64,000 nucleotides of DNA from Corynebacterium sp. CNJ-954 (lineage in GTDB: Bacteria > Actinomycetota > Actinomycetes > Mycobacteriales > Mycobacteriaceae). Position numbers and translations under genes: made by a program. The DNA is taken from positions 310,001 through 374,000 of the forward strand of contig NZ_MKKI01000022.1 of assembly GCF_001942345.1 (NCBI RefSeq). Reading direction: 5' to 3'. The notes beneath the pieces were generated by a model. It was not told where the DNA came from and did not search any database. It worked only from the letters and a program-made list of their open reading frames with translations. Below, piece by piece: positions 9,553 through 19,109 of the stretch (the first letter of the stretch is position 1; every line of letters begins with the position of its first letter).

Positions 9553-10116
9553 TTAATCCGGGCGTGCCGGTTGCTCCACCTGGAGAAGGAACCGGGGGAG
9601 AACCTCCTGCCCGGGTAAGGCGGCGGTGATGTCCGCGGCGGCGCGGCGGCAGCTGTCGTTGAGTTCAGTGACATCGGCTTCCGCGGGGATCCGCAACCGG
9701 ATCTCGATGATGTCGATTCCCCTGTCTTCACTTGCCCGGTAGGTGGCGGAGCGGACGTCGTCACGTTTGTCGAAGGTCTGCGCGACGGCGGAGGCGATGT
9801 CGGCTGGCGACGTACGGATGGTGCCGGTCGGCGCGGAGGTCGGGGATGCGCTGCGCCCGAGGCGTTTACGCTCGATGTTGATCCCGATGAGCAGGAGACC
9901 GAGGACGCCCGTCACCACGGCTGCGATGACGAGAATGGTGTCGTAGTTGTCGCGTGTGCTCAGGTCCGCCCAGAAGTCCCTGTTGACGTAGTCACCGATC
10001 CGTGTCGCGGGTGCGAGGTCCAGGCGGAGACCGATCATCCAGAAAGCGATACCTCCGAAGACAAGGAAGAGCAGGAACGTCACGAAGCGGTCGAATGAGG
10101 CCTTTCCACGGTTCAT
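9553..10116 (-). CDS. amaP: AmaP-like alkaline-shock membrane anchor protein
   Basis: 187-aa membrane protein with two predicted helices (about residues 11-33 and 61-81) and a soluble C-terminal part. Size, topology and its place at the end of an Asp23 cluster match AmaP, which tethers Asp23 to the cytoplasmic membrane in Gram-positive bacteria. The ATG overlaps the stop of the DUF6286-like gene (ATGA). The call rests mainly on topology and context, since AmaP sequences diverge widely. Confidence 0.6.
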   Translation of the reverse strand: MNRGKASFDRFVTFLLFLVFGGIAFWMIGLRLDLAPATRIGDYVNRDFWADLSTRDNYDTILVIAAVVTGVLGLLLIGINIERKRLGRSASPTSAPTGTIRTSPADIASAVAQTFDKRDDVRSATYRASEDRGIDIIEIRLRIPAEADVTELNDSCRRAAADITAALPGQEVLPRFLLQVEQPARPD

Positions 10117-10760
10117 CGCCCTTCACCTCCCGGAGTAACCGTCACCTGGACAGTCGGGGTGGGGTCCAGGAGTGCGGAGAGTTCGGAGACATGCGTGGCC
10201 ACCCGGGCACGGATCGTCTCGGCGGACTCCGGCGTGACCGCCGTCACGACCTTGACCGAGATCTTCTTACGCGTCGTCACCGTGTGGGCGGAGAGGACAC
10301 CGGGGACCCGCCGGGCGGTGGCTGTGGAGAGCCGCGCGACATCGACAGGACGGGCGTAGAGCTCCGATCCGTCACCGAAAGCCATGTGGGTACGTCGACG
10401 GGGTCGCACGGAGACAAGGAGGAAGAACACGGCGACGAGGGCACATCCGATGCCGGCCCACAGCATCCAGGATTCACTCTCCACGGTGGCGAACCAGTCG
10501 AAGACCGGGGGGAGCAGCTGGCGTCCTGACACGGAGCCGTTGAGGATGAGCAGGTCACGGACAATGACCGCTGTGGCACAGAGCAGGACCAGGCCCAGGA
10601 CGATCGTCCACCCGCGTGCCAGGGGAGAGGCTTTTGGCTGAGGGGCCTGTGGTTCGTCGCCGGGGGCCGCGGTCGTGGTGTTGTCGGACAGGTCCAGGTC
10701 GGCGGCGAATCTGCCTGACGGTTCCGGCCGGTAACGCTCCGGATGCTGTGCTGTTGTCAT
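10113..10760 (-). CDS. DUF6286-type membrane protein of the Asp23 cluster
   Basis: 215-aa protein with a Pro-rich N-terminus, two transmembrane helices (about 50-73 and 97-117), an Arg-rich stop (RPRRRTH) and a soluble domain (about 120-215) containing VARLSTATARRVPGVLSAHTV, which resembles the DUF6286 proteins found beside actinobacterial Asp23 genes. Function is unknown; a second membrane anchor or partner for Asp23 is plausible. Both ends are coupled: ATGA overlap with the preceding gene at 10757-10760 and with the AmaP-like gene at 10113-10116. Confidence 0.6.
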   Translation of the reverse strand: MTTAQHPERYRPEPSGRFAADLDLSDNTTTAAPGDEPQAPQPKASPLARGWTIVLGLVLLCATAVIVRDLLILNGSVSGRQLLPPVFDWFATVESESWMLWAGIGCALVAVFFLLVSVRPRRRTHMAFGDGSELYARPVDVARLSTATARRVPGVLSAHTVTTRKKISVKVVTAVTPESAETIRARVATHVSELSALLDPTPTVQVTVTPGGEGR

Positions 10761-11865
10761 CGCGGACTCCTGTCGTCGTCGCCGGGCGCCCTGTTGTCGC
10801 CCGTGCCGGTGGAACGCCAGCGACGGGACGTGTCGACGGTCACCGGAATGCGGCGGCGTCTCCGGACGGTCGGAAAGATTGTCACCCCGAGGCCCTGGGG
10901 GGTTGGCACGGCGCGGGTCGGCAGGCCACGCGGGGTCGGTATGTCGTGTAGTAGCGGTGCCCCAGGGGTGGGCACGTCGTAGAGGATACGGAGCCCGCGC
11001 GGCGGTGGTGGAGCCGTGACGGTCACGTGATCGACGATGACCGGTTCCAGCAGGCGCGGACGAGCCGTGCTGTGGGTGACCGTGGGTGCATCACAGGGCC
11101 AGCGGACGGAGTCACCGGGTGCATCACTTCGGTCGGCCGGGGCGGCTCGACCGGCGTCGCATGGACCGGTGCCGGCGGTGTGGGATGCAGGACCGGACGA
11201 AGCGTCGGTGCGGAGACGTGCCGTGCAGGTTCCGGACGACGTGCGGTGACCGGCGTGAGCTGGACCGACGTCACTGCCCGGGGGTGGAACGGTTTCTGCG
11301 GTACGGGCGTCGCCGGCACGGTGACCTCCGTGATCTGCCGGGTGACGGCCGGGGAGGACGCTTTCAGCGGGGTGGCGGACACGCGGGTGTACTCCGGGGT
11401 CCGGGGTGCCGTCTCCAGGTCGGTGACGGTGACTGTCTCGTCGGACCCCGGGACGACGGCTGCCACATCCACGTTGACGGCCAGTACCGGTACACCGGTC
11501 GAGTGCTCGATCCATTCGCCGACAGTCTCCCTGGTGACCTGCGCTACCGCGACAGTGGGCGCCGGCCAGGCGGTGGCGATCTGGATGTCCGCGACGGCGG
11601 CACGGCCACCGGGGTCCATCTGTACGCTCACCCGAGGCAACCGGCGGCCCGTGAACTGGCCTATGCCCGAGGAGTGCCGGATGACACCGGGCACGGAGAG
11701 CGCGGCCCGGGTGGCGATCTTCTCCAGGACCTTCATGTCGATGGAAATGTGGGTCCGCTGCTGTCGGTAGGCCCCACTGCGGGGGAGCTCGTCAGCGGCA
11801 CCACTCCCGCCGGGGACCGCAGTACTGTCAGCGGTTGAGGCGATCTCGGAATGAGAAGGGGACAC
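10757..11865 (-). CDS. Asp23/Gls24-domain protein with Pro-rich tail, frameshifted
   Basis: The N-terminal 150 residues form an Asp23/Gls24 domain (HISIDMKVLEKIATRAAL, VPGVIRHSSG, VSVQMDPGGRAAVADIQI). A long Pro/Thr/Val-rich tail follows, with HP and VPTP-type repeats. Read straight, the frame ends at 11023 after an atypical CWNRSSSIT end. The next frame carries on with HVTVTAPPPPRGL, VPTPGAP and DIPTPRGL and stops at 10757, in an ATGA overlap with the next gene like the others of this operon. One extra base between about 11025 and 11110 would join the parts into a 369-aa protein. GTG 11865 is the start, six bases after the preceding stop. Confidence 0.6.
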
Positions 11866-11871
11866 GGGGAA

Positions 11872-12060
11872 TCAGCCCCGTCCCCGACCGCTGCTGTTGA
11901 AGGCACGGCGAAGGTCGATGACACCTTCCACGTGGGCGCCGACGGCACCGCCGACTCCGCAGAGGACCAGCACAACGAGGAAACCGACCACGCCGTCCCA
12001 GAGGGCACCGACTGCCAGGAGGAACCCCAGCAGCACGCCAATTATTGTCGCGTACTTCAT
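11872..12060 (-). CDS. DUF2273-like small membrane protein
   Basis: 62-aa protein MKYATIIGVLLGFLLAVG... with two closely spaced hydrophobic helices and a short basic tail. It resembles DUF2273 proteins, which recur beside asp23 and amaP genes. Two ATG codons are adjacent; 12060 is favoured over 12063 because GAGG then has normal spacing. Function is unknown; a membrane component of the Asp23 complex is likely. Confidence 0.65.
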   Translation of the reverse strand: MKYATIIGVLLGFLLAVGALWDGVVGFLVVLVLCGVGGAVGAHVEGVIDLRRAFNSSGRGRG

Positions 12061-12073
12061 CATGACCTCACTA

Positions 12074-12532
12074 TCAGTTGGATTTCTCGTCGGTACCGGT
12101 GTCCGAGAACCGTCGGGCACCGGGGAAACTGGTGGGGAGTCGCGACCGGACGGTGCGGTCAGCGTCCCGGACGAACTTGCCGGCGGCGCGCATCACCCGT
12201 CGGGTTCTCGGGGAATGCGCGATGACGGCACCCTTGGCCCGGAGGTCTTCTGTCCGCCGGAGTACTTCATCGGATGTCCGACCCGCGAACTCGGTGGCTT
12301 GCCGCGCCACATCGTCGGGTATGAAGCCGGGGAGGCGGACGCTCTCCACGCCATGCCGAACCGACGCCCGGCGTTGCCAGCGGGAGTCGAGTTCGCTGAG
12401 GGCCGCGATGAGCCGGGCATCCGAGCCACCGGTATCGGGGTGGTTGTCGCGGATGACCTGACGGCGCTCACGGACGTACTCCGGATCCTTGCGGAAGTCC
12501 GGGGGCGGGCCCTGTGCTCCGGGGGTACTCAT
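12074..12532 (-). CDS. Hypothetical protein with J-domain-like N-terminus
   Basis: 152 aa. Residues 15-50 (YVRERRQVIRDNHPDTGG, then LIAALSELD) resemble helices II and III of a DnaJ domain around the HPD motif. This suggests contact with an Hsp70, but the fragment is short and helix I is not obvious. The rest is basic and Arg-rich with no recognised domain. The start overlaps the stop of the upstream Asp23 gene (ATGA). A chaperone role is inference only. Confidence 0.5.
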   Translation of the reverse strand: MSTPGAQGPPPDFRKDPEYVRERRQVIRDNHPDTGGSDARLIAALSELDSRWQRRASVRHGVESVRLPGFIPDDVARQATEFAGRTSDEVLRRTEDLRAKGAVIAHSPRTRRVMRAAGKFVRDADRTVRSRLPTSFPGARRFSDTGTDEKSN

Positions 12533-13077
12533 GACGGCTCCAAGGTGACGTGGTGGCGGGGACGGGGGCTGGGGACGGGAGGACGACAGCGGTTACTGGA
12601 CGCGGGGGCCTGCTCCGGCTCGTCCTCCTCATCGTCGTGGTCCTCGGGAAGGTGGACATCGTGGACGACGACGTTGACCTCGGTCACCTGCAGGCCCGTC
12701 ATCTCCTCGACGGAGAGGATGATGTTGCGGCGAATCGCCTCAGCCAGTTCGTGGATGGCGACGCCGTACTCTGCCACGATGGAGATGTCGACGGCAGCCT
12801 GGCGGTCGCCGACCTCCACCGAGATACCCTGCTGGACGTTGACCCGGCCGCCGGGGATGCGCTCGCGCAGCGCGCCGATGGTGCGGGAGGCGCCGCCGCC
12901 CAGGTCATGGACACCGGAAACCTCGCGTGCTGCCATGCCGGCGATCTTCGACACGACGACGTCGGCGACAGAAGTCCGTCCGTGATCGGTGAACAGTTCA
13001 GAGTCGACGGAGTTGTCGTCCTGGACAGCGGGAGCGTTCGCCTTGCCGGCGTTGTTCGTGGAGTCGTTGTCACTCAT
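12529..13077 (-). CDS. Asp23/Gls24 family envelope stress response protein
   Basis: 182-aa first gene of the cluster. The Asp23/Gls24 domain (about 30-145) includes VADVVVSKIAGMAAREVSGV, GISVEVGDRQAAVDISIVAE, YGVAIHELAEAIRRNI and VTEVNVVVHDVHLPED. An acidic patch (EDHDDEEDEPEQ) and a basic Pro-rich tail follow. Asp23 proteins are abundant membrane-associated proteins linked to alkaline and cell-wall stress in Firmicutes; the role in corynebacteria is not settled. It is the start of a six-gene coupled unit ending at 9553. Confidence 0.85.
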   Translation of the reverse strand: MSDNDSTNNAGKANAPAVQDDNSVDSELFTDHGRTSVADVVVSKIAGMAAREVSGVHDLGGGASRTIGALRERIPGGRVNVQQGISVEVGDRQAAVDISIVAEYGVAIHELAEAIRRNIILSVEEMTGLQVTEVNVVVHDVHLPEDHDDEEDEPEQAPASSNRCRPPVPSPRPRHHVTLEPS

Positions 13078-13745
13078 AGGGTGGCCTCACTGTTCTTGAT
13101 GGTGCTGAAGGAAGGTGTGGGCGCCAGCGTACTCACTTTTCGCGGCCGTGCTGGTGGCGGCGTGGGACCGCACCAGTTCGGGGGAGGGTGGATGGATTTG
13201 AAGGAACCGGCTCTCCGTGGTTAAATAGCGGACGTTGCTTTGACATTGTGTCTGAGCGCCATTGCTTTATGCCCCGTCATCAGGCCGTATCGGAACCGGT
13301 GGTTGGGAGGGTTGTGGTGCAAGACGGCGCAGATGGTGAAGTGAGCATGAACCATCATCGGCAGAATGCCTCGGACCGGAATTTCATCCGTCCGGGGTGG
13401 AACTGTCGTGCGGTAACCCACGCGGAGACGGCAGACACGCCCGACCGCGGGGGCCGGAGTGGGGCATGGCAAATAAACAGCGGCAGTAAGTGAAGATCCC
13501 GGCCACCACGTTGGAGGGGCTCTTCCTCACCATGATTCGGCGGTCGTCGGGAAGTGTCCCGGGACCGGTCGGACGGACACCGTGTTTGCCATCGTTTCTG
13601 CGACGGCATCCCGGGAGACCGTGAGACCAACCGAAGTCATAACTGGCGACTGTGCCAGGCCCCCGGCCGGACAGCGTTGACATTGAAAAGAAGTTCCCTC
13701 GGACCCGGGTCACCGGGCGAGGGGGACACGAGGAAGAGGACTAGC
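13078..13745. other. 668-bp divergent region between the Asp23 and S10 operons
   Basis: Promoters for both operons must lie here. TTGACA occurs at 13240-13245 and 13677-13682, but neither has a convincing -10 at standard spacing on the plus strand. Open frames in the interval lack homology and ribosome sites. The part next to rpsJ may be a long untranslated leader, as is common for S10 operons; I see no clear L4-type regulatory fold by eye. Confidence 0.45.
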
Positions 13746-14051
13746 GTGGCGGGACAGAAGATCCGCATCAGGCTCAAGGCCTACGATCACGAGGCAATCG
13801 ACGCTTCTGCGAAGAAGATCGTCGAAACGGTCACCCGTACCGGTGCTCGTGTGGTCGGCCCTGTGCCTCTGCCCACTGAGAAGAACGTGTACTGCGTCAT
13901 CCGCTCGCCGCACAAGTACAAGGACTCGCGCGAGCACTTCGAGATGCGCACCCACAAGCGCCTGATCGACATTCTCGACCCGACGCCGAAGACCGTTGAC
14001 GCCCTGATGCGCATCGATCTGCCGGCAAGCGTCGACGTCAACATCCAGTGA
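13746..14051 (+). CDS. rpsJ: 30S ribosomal protein S10
   Basis: 101 aa from GTG 13746, preceded by GGAAGAGG. It begins [21 protein letters not shown] and contains [20 protein letters not shown] and [20 protein letters not shown], all S10 hallmarks. First gene of the S10 operon. Upstream in-frame codons extend the frame to 13554 but are not conserved. Confidence 0.98.
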   Translation: MAGQKIRIRLKAYDHEAIDASAKKIVETVTRTGARVVGPVPLPTEKNVYCVIRSPHKYKDSREHFEMRTHKRLIDILDPTPKTVDALMRIDLPASVDVNIQ

Positions 14052-14104
14052 TCTCGTCAGAGATTGTGGACTTGAGTCTGAACTGAGGCAGCGGAGACTG
14101 AATT

Positions 14105-14761
14105 ATGAGTGAAAACGAGATCAAGGGCATCCTGGGCAAGAAGCTCGGCATGACCCAGATCTTCGACGAGGACAACCGGGTCGTTCCGGTCACTGTCGTC
14201 GAAGCTGGGCCGTGCGTCGTCACCCAGGTGCGCACCAAGGACATCGACGGCTACGACGCCGTCCAGATCGCCTACGGCGACATTGACCCGCGCAAGGTCA
14301 ACAAGCCGCAGGCCGGTCATTTCAAGAAGGCCGGTGTGACCCCGCGCCGCCACGTGACGGAGATCCGCGTCGAAGACGCCTCCGCCTACGAGGTCGGCCA
14401 GGACATCACCGCAGAACTGTTCAGTGAGGTCAACTTCGTTGACGTCACCGGCACCTCCAAGGGCAAGGGCTACGCCGGCGCCATGAAGCGCCACGGCTTC
14501 GCCGGCCAGGGTGCTTCCCACGGTAACCAGGCCGCTCACCGCCGCGTCGGTGGCATCGGCGCTTGCGCCACCCCGGGCCGTGTCTTCAAGGGCACCCGGA
14601 TGGCAGGCCGTATGGGCAACGAGCGCGTCACCCTGCAGAACCTGAAGGTCGCAAAGCTGGACCTCGAGTCCAACCTGCTCCTCATCAAGGGTGCCATCCC
14701 CGGAGTTAACGGCGGTATCGTTACCGTCAAGACCGCAGTGAAGGGCGGTGCACACGCATGA
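14105..14761 (+). CDS. rplC: 50S ribosomal protein L3
   Basis: 218 aa, starting [22 protein letters not shown] and containing [22 protein letters not shown] and [18 protein letters not shown], the L3 core near the peptidyl transferase centre. GGAG about 10 bases upstream supports ATG 14105. The stop overlaps the rplD start (ATGA). Confidence 0.98.
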   Translation: MSENEIKGILGKKLGMTQIFDEDNRVVPVTVVEAGPCVVTQVRTKDIDGYDAVQIAYGDIDPRKVNKPQAGHFKKAGVTPRRHVTEIRVEDASAYEVGQDITAELFSEVNFVDVTGTSKGKGYAGAMKRHGFAGQGASHGNQAAHRRVGGIGACATPGRVFKGTRMAGRMGNERVTLQNLKVAKLDLESNLLLIKGAIPGVNGGIVTVKTAVKGGAHA

Positions 14762-15423
14762 GCAACCTGACTCTCAACGTCCAGACCGCTGACGGCGCCA
14801 CCAACGGCTCGGTCGAGCTGCCCGCGTCCATCTTCGACGTGGAGCCGTCCGTTCCGCTGATGCACCAGGTCGTGGTGGCCCAGCTGGCCGCGAAGCGACA
14901 GGGCACCCACGCCACCAAGACCCGCGGTGACGTCCGCGGTGGTGGCCGTAAGCCGTTCCGTCAGAAGGGGACCGGCCGCGCCCGTCAGGGTTCGATCCGC
15001 GCCCCCCACTACACCGGTGGTGGCACGGTCCACGGCCCGCAGCCGCGTGACTACGACCAGCGGACCCCGAAGAAGATGAAGGCGGCCGCACTGCGCGGTG
15101 CCCTCACCGACCGCGTCCGCAACGAGCGCATCCACCTGGTGGAGGAGCTCGTCGCAGGCCAGACTCCGTCGACCAAGGCCGCGCGGACGTTCATCGAGCG
15201 TCTCACCGACCGGAAGTCCGTCCTGGTCGTCCTCGGTCGCGAGGACGTCACGGCGTGGAAGTCGGCCAACAACCTGCCGAACGTCCACACCCTGGCCTTC
15301 GATCAGCTCAACACCTACGACGTCCTGAACGCAGACGACATCGTGTTCTCCGTCGAGGCGCTCAACGGCTTCATCGCCGTGGCTGACACCGCCAAGGCCG
15401 CAGCCAAGGAGGAGGCAAAGTGA
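14758..15423 (+). CDS. rplD: 50S ribosomal protein L4
   Basis: 221 aa. It shows the L4 loop that reaches into the exit tunnel: [20 protein letters not shown], then [23 protein letters not shown] 14758 overlaps the rplC stop, and the end overlaps rplW (GTGA), giving tight coupling through the operon. Confidence 0.98.
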   Translation: MSNLTLNVQTADGATNGSVELPASIFDVEPSVPLMHQVVVAQLAAKRQGTHATKTRGDVRGGGRKPFRQKGTGRARQGSIRAPHYTGGGTVHGPQPRDYDQRTPKKMKAAALRGALTDRVRNERIHLVEELVAGQTPSTKAARTFIERLTDRKSVLVVLGREDVTAWKSANNLPNVHTLAFDQLNTYDVLNADDIVFSVEALNGFIAVADTAKAAAKEEAK

Positions 15424-15725
15424 GCACCATCGCCGACCCCCGGGACATCATCGTCGCACCCGTGGTCTCCGAGAAGTCCTACGGACTCATGGAGCAGAAC
15501 GTGTACACGTTCCTGGTGAACCCGGACTCCAACAAGACCCAGATCAAGATTGCCGTCGAGCAGATCTTCGGTGTGAAGGTCGCCAGCGTCAACACCCTCA
15601 ACCGCGTGGGCAAGCGCAAGCGTTCCCGCACCGGTTACGGTCAGCGCAAGGCCACCAAGCGCGCCATGGTGACCCTGGTCGCCGGCAGCGATCCCATCGA
15701 CATCTTCGGTGGTGCGACCGCGTAG
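15420..15725 (+). CDS. rplW: 50S ribosomal protein L23
   Basis: 101 aa from GTG 15420. Contains [19 protein letters not shown] and the tunnel-exit loop [19 protein letters not shown]23 is the docking site for SRP and trigger factor. Overlaps rplD by four bases. Confidence 0.98.
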   Translation: MSTIADPRDIIVAPVVSEKSYGLMEQNVYTFLVNPDSNKTQIKIAVEQIFGVKVASVNTLNRVGKRKRSRTGYGQRKATKRAMVTLVAGSDPIDIFGGATA

Positions 15726-15763
15726 CGGCCGTGCATACCGACAGGTAAAGAGAGAGCAGAAGT

Positions 15764-16606
15764 ATGGCTATTCGCAAGTACAAGCCGACTACGCCGGGTC
15801 GCCGCCAGAGCTCCGTTTCCGAATTCGACGAGATCACTCGCTCGACCCCGGAGAAGTCTCTGCTGCGCCCGCTGTCGAAGAACGGCGGCCGCAACGTCCA
15901 CGGCCACATCACCACCCGTCACAAGGGTGGCGGCCACAAGCGTCGTTACCGTGTCATCGACTTCCGTCGCAATGACAAGGACGGTATCACCGCCAAGGTC
16001 GCGCACATCGAGTACGACCCCAACCGCACCGCAAACATTGCGCTGCTGCACTACGTCGACGGCGAGAAGCGGTACATCATCGCTCCCCGCGGTCTGACGC
16101 AGGGCACGATCGTCGAGTCCGGTGCAGGTGCCGACATCAAGCCGGGCAACAACCTGCCGCTGCGCAACATCCCGACCGGTACGACCATCCACGCCGTGGA
16201 GCTCAAGCCGGGCGGCGGTGCCAAGATGGCCCGCTCCGCCGGTGCCTCGGTCCAGCTGCTGGGTAAGGAGGGCAAGTACGCCATCCTGCGTATGCCGTCC
16301 TCCGAGATCCGCCGCGTCGACATCCGTTGCCGCGCCACCATCGGTCAGGTCGGCAACGTCGACCAGATCAACATCCGTTGGGGCAAGGCCGGCCGTATGC
16401 GCTGGAAGGGCGTCCGCCCGACCGTCCGCGGTGTCGTCATGAACCCGGTCGACCACCCGCACGGTGGTGGTGAGGGTAAGACCTCCGGTGGTCGCCACCC
16501 GGTCTCCCCGTGGGGCCAGCCTGAGGGCCGTACCCGCAAGCCCAACCGTCCGAGCGACAAGCTGATCGTCCGCCGTCGCCGCAGCAACAAGAACAAGAAG
16601 CGCTAA
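15764..16606 (+). CDS. rplB: 50S ribosomal protein L2
   Basis: 280 aa, [21 protein letters not shown] through to [15 protein letters not shown]. Conserved blocks include [19 protein letters not shown] and [17 protein letters not shown] (the invariant His near the peptidyl transferase centre). The stop TAA lies at the edge of the rpsS Shine-Dalgarno site. Confidence 0.98.
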   Translation: MAIRKYKPTTPGRRQSSVSEFDEITRSTPEKSLLRPLSKNGGRNVHGHITTRHKGGGHKRRYRVIDFRRNDKDGITAKVAHIEYDPNRTANIALLHYVDGEKRYIIAPRGLTQGTIVESGAGADIKPGNNLPLRNIPTGTTIHAVELKPGGGAKMARSAGASVQLLGKEGKYAILRMPSSEIRRVDIRCRATIGQVGNVDQINIRWGKAGRMRWKGVRPTVRGVVMNPVDHPHGGGEGKTSGGRHPVSPWGQPEGRTRKPNRPSDKLIVRRRRSNKNKKR

Positions 16607-16621
16607 AGGAGGTAGTTGAGA

Positions 16622-16900
16622 ATGCCACGCAGCCTCAAGAAGGGCCCGTTCGTCGACGAACACCTCCTCGCGAAGGTGGACGTTCAGAACGACGCCGGCA
16701 CCAAGAAGGTCATCAAGACCTGGTCTCGCCGGTCCACCATCCTTCCCGATTTCATCGGCCACACTTTCGCCGTCCATGACGGTCGGAAGCATGTGCCGGT
16801 GTTCATCGACGATTCGATGGTCGGTCACAAGCTGGGCGAGTTCGCCCCGACCAAGACCTTCAAGGGTCACATCAAGGATGACAAGAAGGGTCGGCGATAG
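16622..16900 (+). CDS. rpsS: 30S ribosomal protein S19
   Basis: 92 aa from ATG 16622, with AAAGGAGG overlapping the rplB stop at about 16605-16612. Starts [16 protein letters not shown], with [19 protein letters not shown] and [22 protein letters not shown] six bases upstream is rejected because PRSLKKGPF begins the family. Confidence 0.98.
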   Translation: MPRSLKKGPFVDEHLLAKVDVQNDAGTKKVIKTWSRRSTILPDFIGHTFAVHDGRKHVPVFIDDSMVGHKLGEFAPTKTFKGHIKDDKKGRR

Positions 16901-16902
16901 AC

Positions 16903-17267
16903 ATGTCTGACACCGCTGTCAACAATGCACGCGCGACCGCCAAGTTCGTCCGGGTCACCCCGATGAAGGCACGTCGCGTCATCGACACGATCCGCGGCAA
17001 GTCCGTGGAGGACGCCTGGCACTGCTGCGCTTCGCGCCGCAGTCGGCTTCCGAGCCGATCGCCAAGGTTGTCGCCTCCGCTGCAGCCAACGCGGAGAACA
17101 ACTTCGGCCTGGACCCCCGCACGCTCGTCGTCTCCGAGGCTTTCGCCGACGAGGGTCCGACGCTCAAGCGGTTCCAGCCGCGCGCCCAGGGTCGGGCCTT
17201 CCAGATCCGTAAGCGCACCAGCCACATCACCGTGGTTGTCGAGAGCCAGAAGGGAAGTGCTCAGTAG
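16903..17267 (+). CDS. rplV: 50S ribosomal protein L22, frameshifted by one base
   Basis: The N-terminus ([26 protein letters not shown]) is L22. After GTGGAGGACGCC at 17005-17016 the frame breaks. The next frame gives the rest of L22: [68 protein letters not shown]. One extra base near 17014-17017 (CC to CCC) restores a 121-aa L22 ending at TAG 17265-17267, which shares its G with the rpsC start. L22 is essential, so the break is almost certainly not real in the living cell. A straight reading would give a false 150-aa protein ending at 17355. Confidence 0.93.
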
Positions 17268-18010
17268 TGGGCCAGAAGATTCAACCCCACGGCCTCCGGC
17301 TGGGTATCACTTCCGAGTGGCGCTCCCGCTGGTACGCCGACAAGCAGTACGCTGACTACCTCGCCGAGGACATCAAGATCCGCGAGTTCCTGTCGAAGGG
17401 CCTCGACCGCGCCGGCATCGCCGACGTCGTCATCGAGCGCACCCGCGACCGGGTCCGTGTGGACATCCACACCGCTCGTCCGGGTATCGTCATCGGCCGC
17501 CGCGGCTCCGAGGCCGACCGTATCCGCGGTCAGCTGGAGAAGCTCACCGGCAAGCAGGTGCAGCTGAACATCCTCGAGGTCAAGAACATCGACGCGAACG
17601 CTCAGCTGGTGGCACAGTCCATCGCCGAGCAGCTGAGCAACCGCGTGGCATTCCGCCGCGCGATGCGCAAGGCCATCCAGTCCGCGATGCGTCAGCCAGA
17701 GGTCAAGGGAATCAAGGTCGTGTGCTCCGGCCGTCTCGGCGGTGCCGAGATGGGCCGCACCGAGCGCTACCACGAAGGTCGCGTTCCGCTGCACACCCTG
17801 CGCGCCGAGATCGACTACGGCACCTACGAGGCCCACACCACCTTCGGACGCATCGGCGTCAAGGTGTGGATCTACAAGGGCGACGTCGTCGGTGGCCGCC
17901 GTGAGTCCCTGCAGAACGCACGCGACGAGCGTCCGCGCCGTAACAACCGTGAGCGTCCGCGCCGCGGTGGTGCCCGCCGCCAGCGTGCAGAGCAGAAGCA
18001 GGAGGGTTAA
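17267..18010 (+). CDS. rpsC: 30S ribosomal protein S3
   Basis: 247 aa from GTG 17267: [20 protein letters not shown], the KH-domain motif [18 protein letters not shown] and the C-terminal block [12 protein letters not shown]. The tail is Arg/Gln-rich. It overlaps the rplV stop by one base. Intact. Confidence 0.98.
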   Translation: MGQKIQPHGLRLGITSEWRSRWYADKQYADYLAEDIKIREFLSKGLDRAGIADVVIERTRDRVRVDIHTARPGIVIGRRGSEADRIRGQLEKLTGKQVQLNILEVKNIDANAQLVAQSIAEQLSNRVAFRRAMRKAIQSAMRQPEVKGIKVVCSGRLGGAEMGRTERYHEGRVPLHTLRAEIDYGTYEAHTTFGRIGVKVWIYKGDVVGGRRESLQNARDERPRRNNRERPRRGGARRQRAEQKQEG

Positions 18011-18013
18011 CCC

Positions 18014-18430
18014 GTGCTTATCCCCAAGCGCACGAAGTACCGTCGCCAGCACCGTCCGCACCGCTCCGGTGTGTCCAAGGGCGGTAACCGGGTGACGTTC
18101 GGTGACTACGGCCTGCAGGCCCTGGAGCCGACCTACATCACCAACCGTCAGATCGAGTCCGCCCGTATCGCCATCAACCGCCACGTCAAGCGTGGTGGCA
18201 AGGTGTGGATCAACATCTTCCCGGACCGCCCCCTGACCCAGAAGCCGCTCGGCGTGCGTATGGGTTCCGGTAAGGGCCCCGTGGAGAAGTGGGTGGCTAA
18301 CGTCAAGCCCGGCCGCATTCTCTTCGAGATGTCGTACCCCAACGAGGAGATCGCCCTCGAGGCTCTCCGTCGTGCCGGTAACAAGCTGCCCTGCAAGGTG
18401 CGCATCGTGAAGAAGGAGGATCAGTTCTGA
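18014..18430 (+). CDS. rplP: 50S ribosomal protein L16
   Basis: 138 aa, [20 protein letters not shown] with [20 protein letters not shown] and [21 protein letters not shown] start three bases after rpsC; shares one base with rpmC (TGATG). Confidence 0.98.
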   Translation: MLIPKRTKYRRQHRPHRSGVSKGGNRVTFGDYGLQALEPTYITNRQIESARIAINRHVKRGGKVWINIFPDRPLTQKPLGVRMGSGKGPVEKWVANVKPGRILFEMSYPNEEIALEALRRAGNKLPCKVRIVKKEDQF

Positions 18431-18663
18431 TGGCTACCGGAACCCCGGCTCACGAATTCCGCGAGCTCAACAACGAAGAACTGACCACCCGTCTCACGGA
18501 GGCGAAGGAAGAGCTGTTCAACCTGCGCTTCCAGTCCGCCACCGGTCAGCTGTCCAACAACCGTCGACTGGGCACCGTGAAGCGCGACATCGCCCGGATC
18601 TACACCGTCCTGCGCGAGCGCGAGCTCGGACTGTCCACCGTCCCCGGTGGTGACGACGCATAA
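18430..18663 (+). CDS. rpmC: 50S ribosomal protein L29
   Basis: 77 aa with the L29 pattern [35 protein letters not shown] and [18 protein letters not shown]. Shares one base with both neighbours (TGATG and TAATG). Confidence 0.97.
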   Translation: MATGTPAHEFRELNNEELTTRLTEAKEELFNLRFQSATGQLSNNRRLGTVKRDIARIYTVLRERELGLSTVPGGDDA

Positions 18664-18944
18664 TGAGCGAGGCTACTGTGAGCAACGAGAACACCAAGGG
18701 CGCACGTAAGGTCCGCTCCGGATACGTCGTGTCCGACAAGATGAGCAAGACCATCGTCGTCGAGCTCGAGGACCGTAAGAAGCACGCCCTCTACGGCAAG
18801 ATCATGCGCGCCAACTCCAAGGTGAAGGCGCATGACGAGAACGAGACCGCCGGCATCGGCGACCTCGTCCGTATCGAGGAGACCCGGCCGCTGTCCAAGG
18901 ACAAGCACTTCCGGCTCGTCGAGATCATCGAGAAGGCCAAGTAG
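18663..18944 (+). CDS. rpsQ: 30S ribosomal protein S17
   Basis: 93 aa containing [39 protein letters not shown] and [19 protein letters not shown]. It is the last gene of this operon here: two hairpins follow, and rplN, normally next, is 35 kb away at 54370. Confidence 0.97.
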   Translation: MSEATVSNENTKGARKVRSGYVVSDKMSKTIVVELEDRKKHALYGKIMRANSKVKAHDENETAGIGDLVRIEETRPLSKDKHFRLVEIIEKAK

Positions 18945-18972
18945 TTCCTTTCCGGGAACTCCCGCCTTCTGA

Positions 18973-19019
18973 CGCGAAACCCCCGCCGCCCGGGTATCCC
19001 GGGTGTCGGGGGTTTCGCG
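18973..19019 (+). terminator. Terminator hairpin after rpsQ
   Basis: Perfect 13-bp stem CGCGAAACCCCCG (18973-18985) and CGGGGGTTTCGCG (19007-19019), with a second CCCGGG palindrome in the loop. It ends the S10 operon. Confidence 0.8.
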
Positions 19020-19057
19020 CGTGCGGAGACAGCGAACCCAACTGCCCGCCGTGACCT

Positions 19058-19098
19058 AGCAACCCCGGAGGTTGGCGCGACTGACCTCCGGGGTTGCT
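19058..19098 (-). terminator. Terminator hairpin after entE (minus strand), possibly bidirectional
   Basis: Perfect 15-bp stem AGCAACCCCGGAGGT (19058-19072) and ACCTCCGGGGTTGCT (19084-19098), starting 12 bp beyond the entE stop. With the rpsQ hairpin it insulates the two convergent operons. Confidence 0.75.
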
Positions 19099-19109
19099 GT
19101 GTTGCGGCC

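Noticed and set aside
13677-13705. TTGACA as the -35 of an rpsJ promoter
   Set aside because: No acceptable -10 at 16-19 bp spacing; GC-rich sequence follows.
16903-17355. A 150-aa basic protein starting as L22
   Set aside because: Residues after codon 38 are out-of-frame translation of rplV; the true L22 sequence continues in the adjacent frame.
14536-18184. Several long minus-strand frames opposite the ribosomal protein genes
   Set aside because: Products are low-complexity Val/Asp/Leu-rich shadows of highly biased codons; every one lies over a conserved ribosomal gene.
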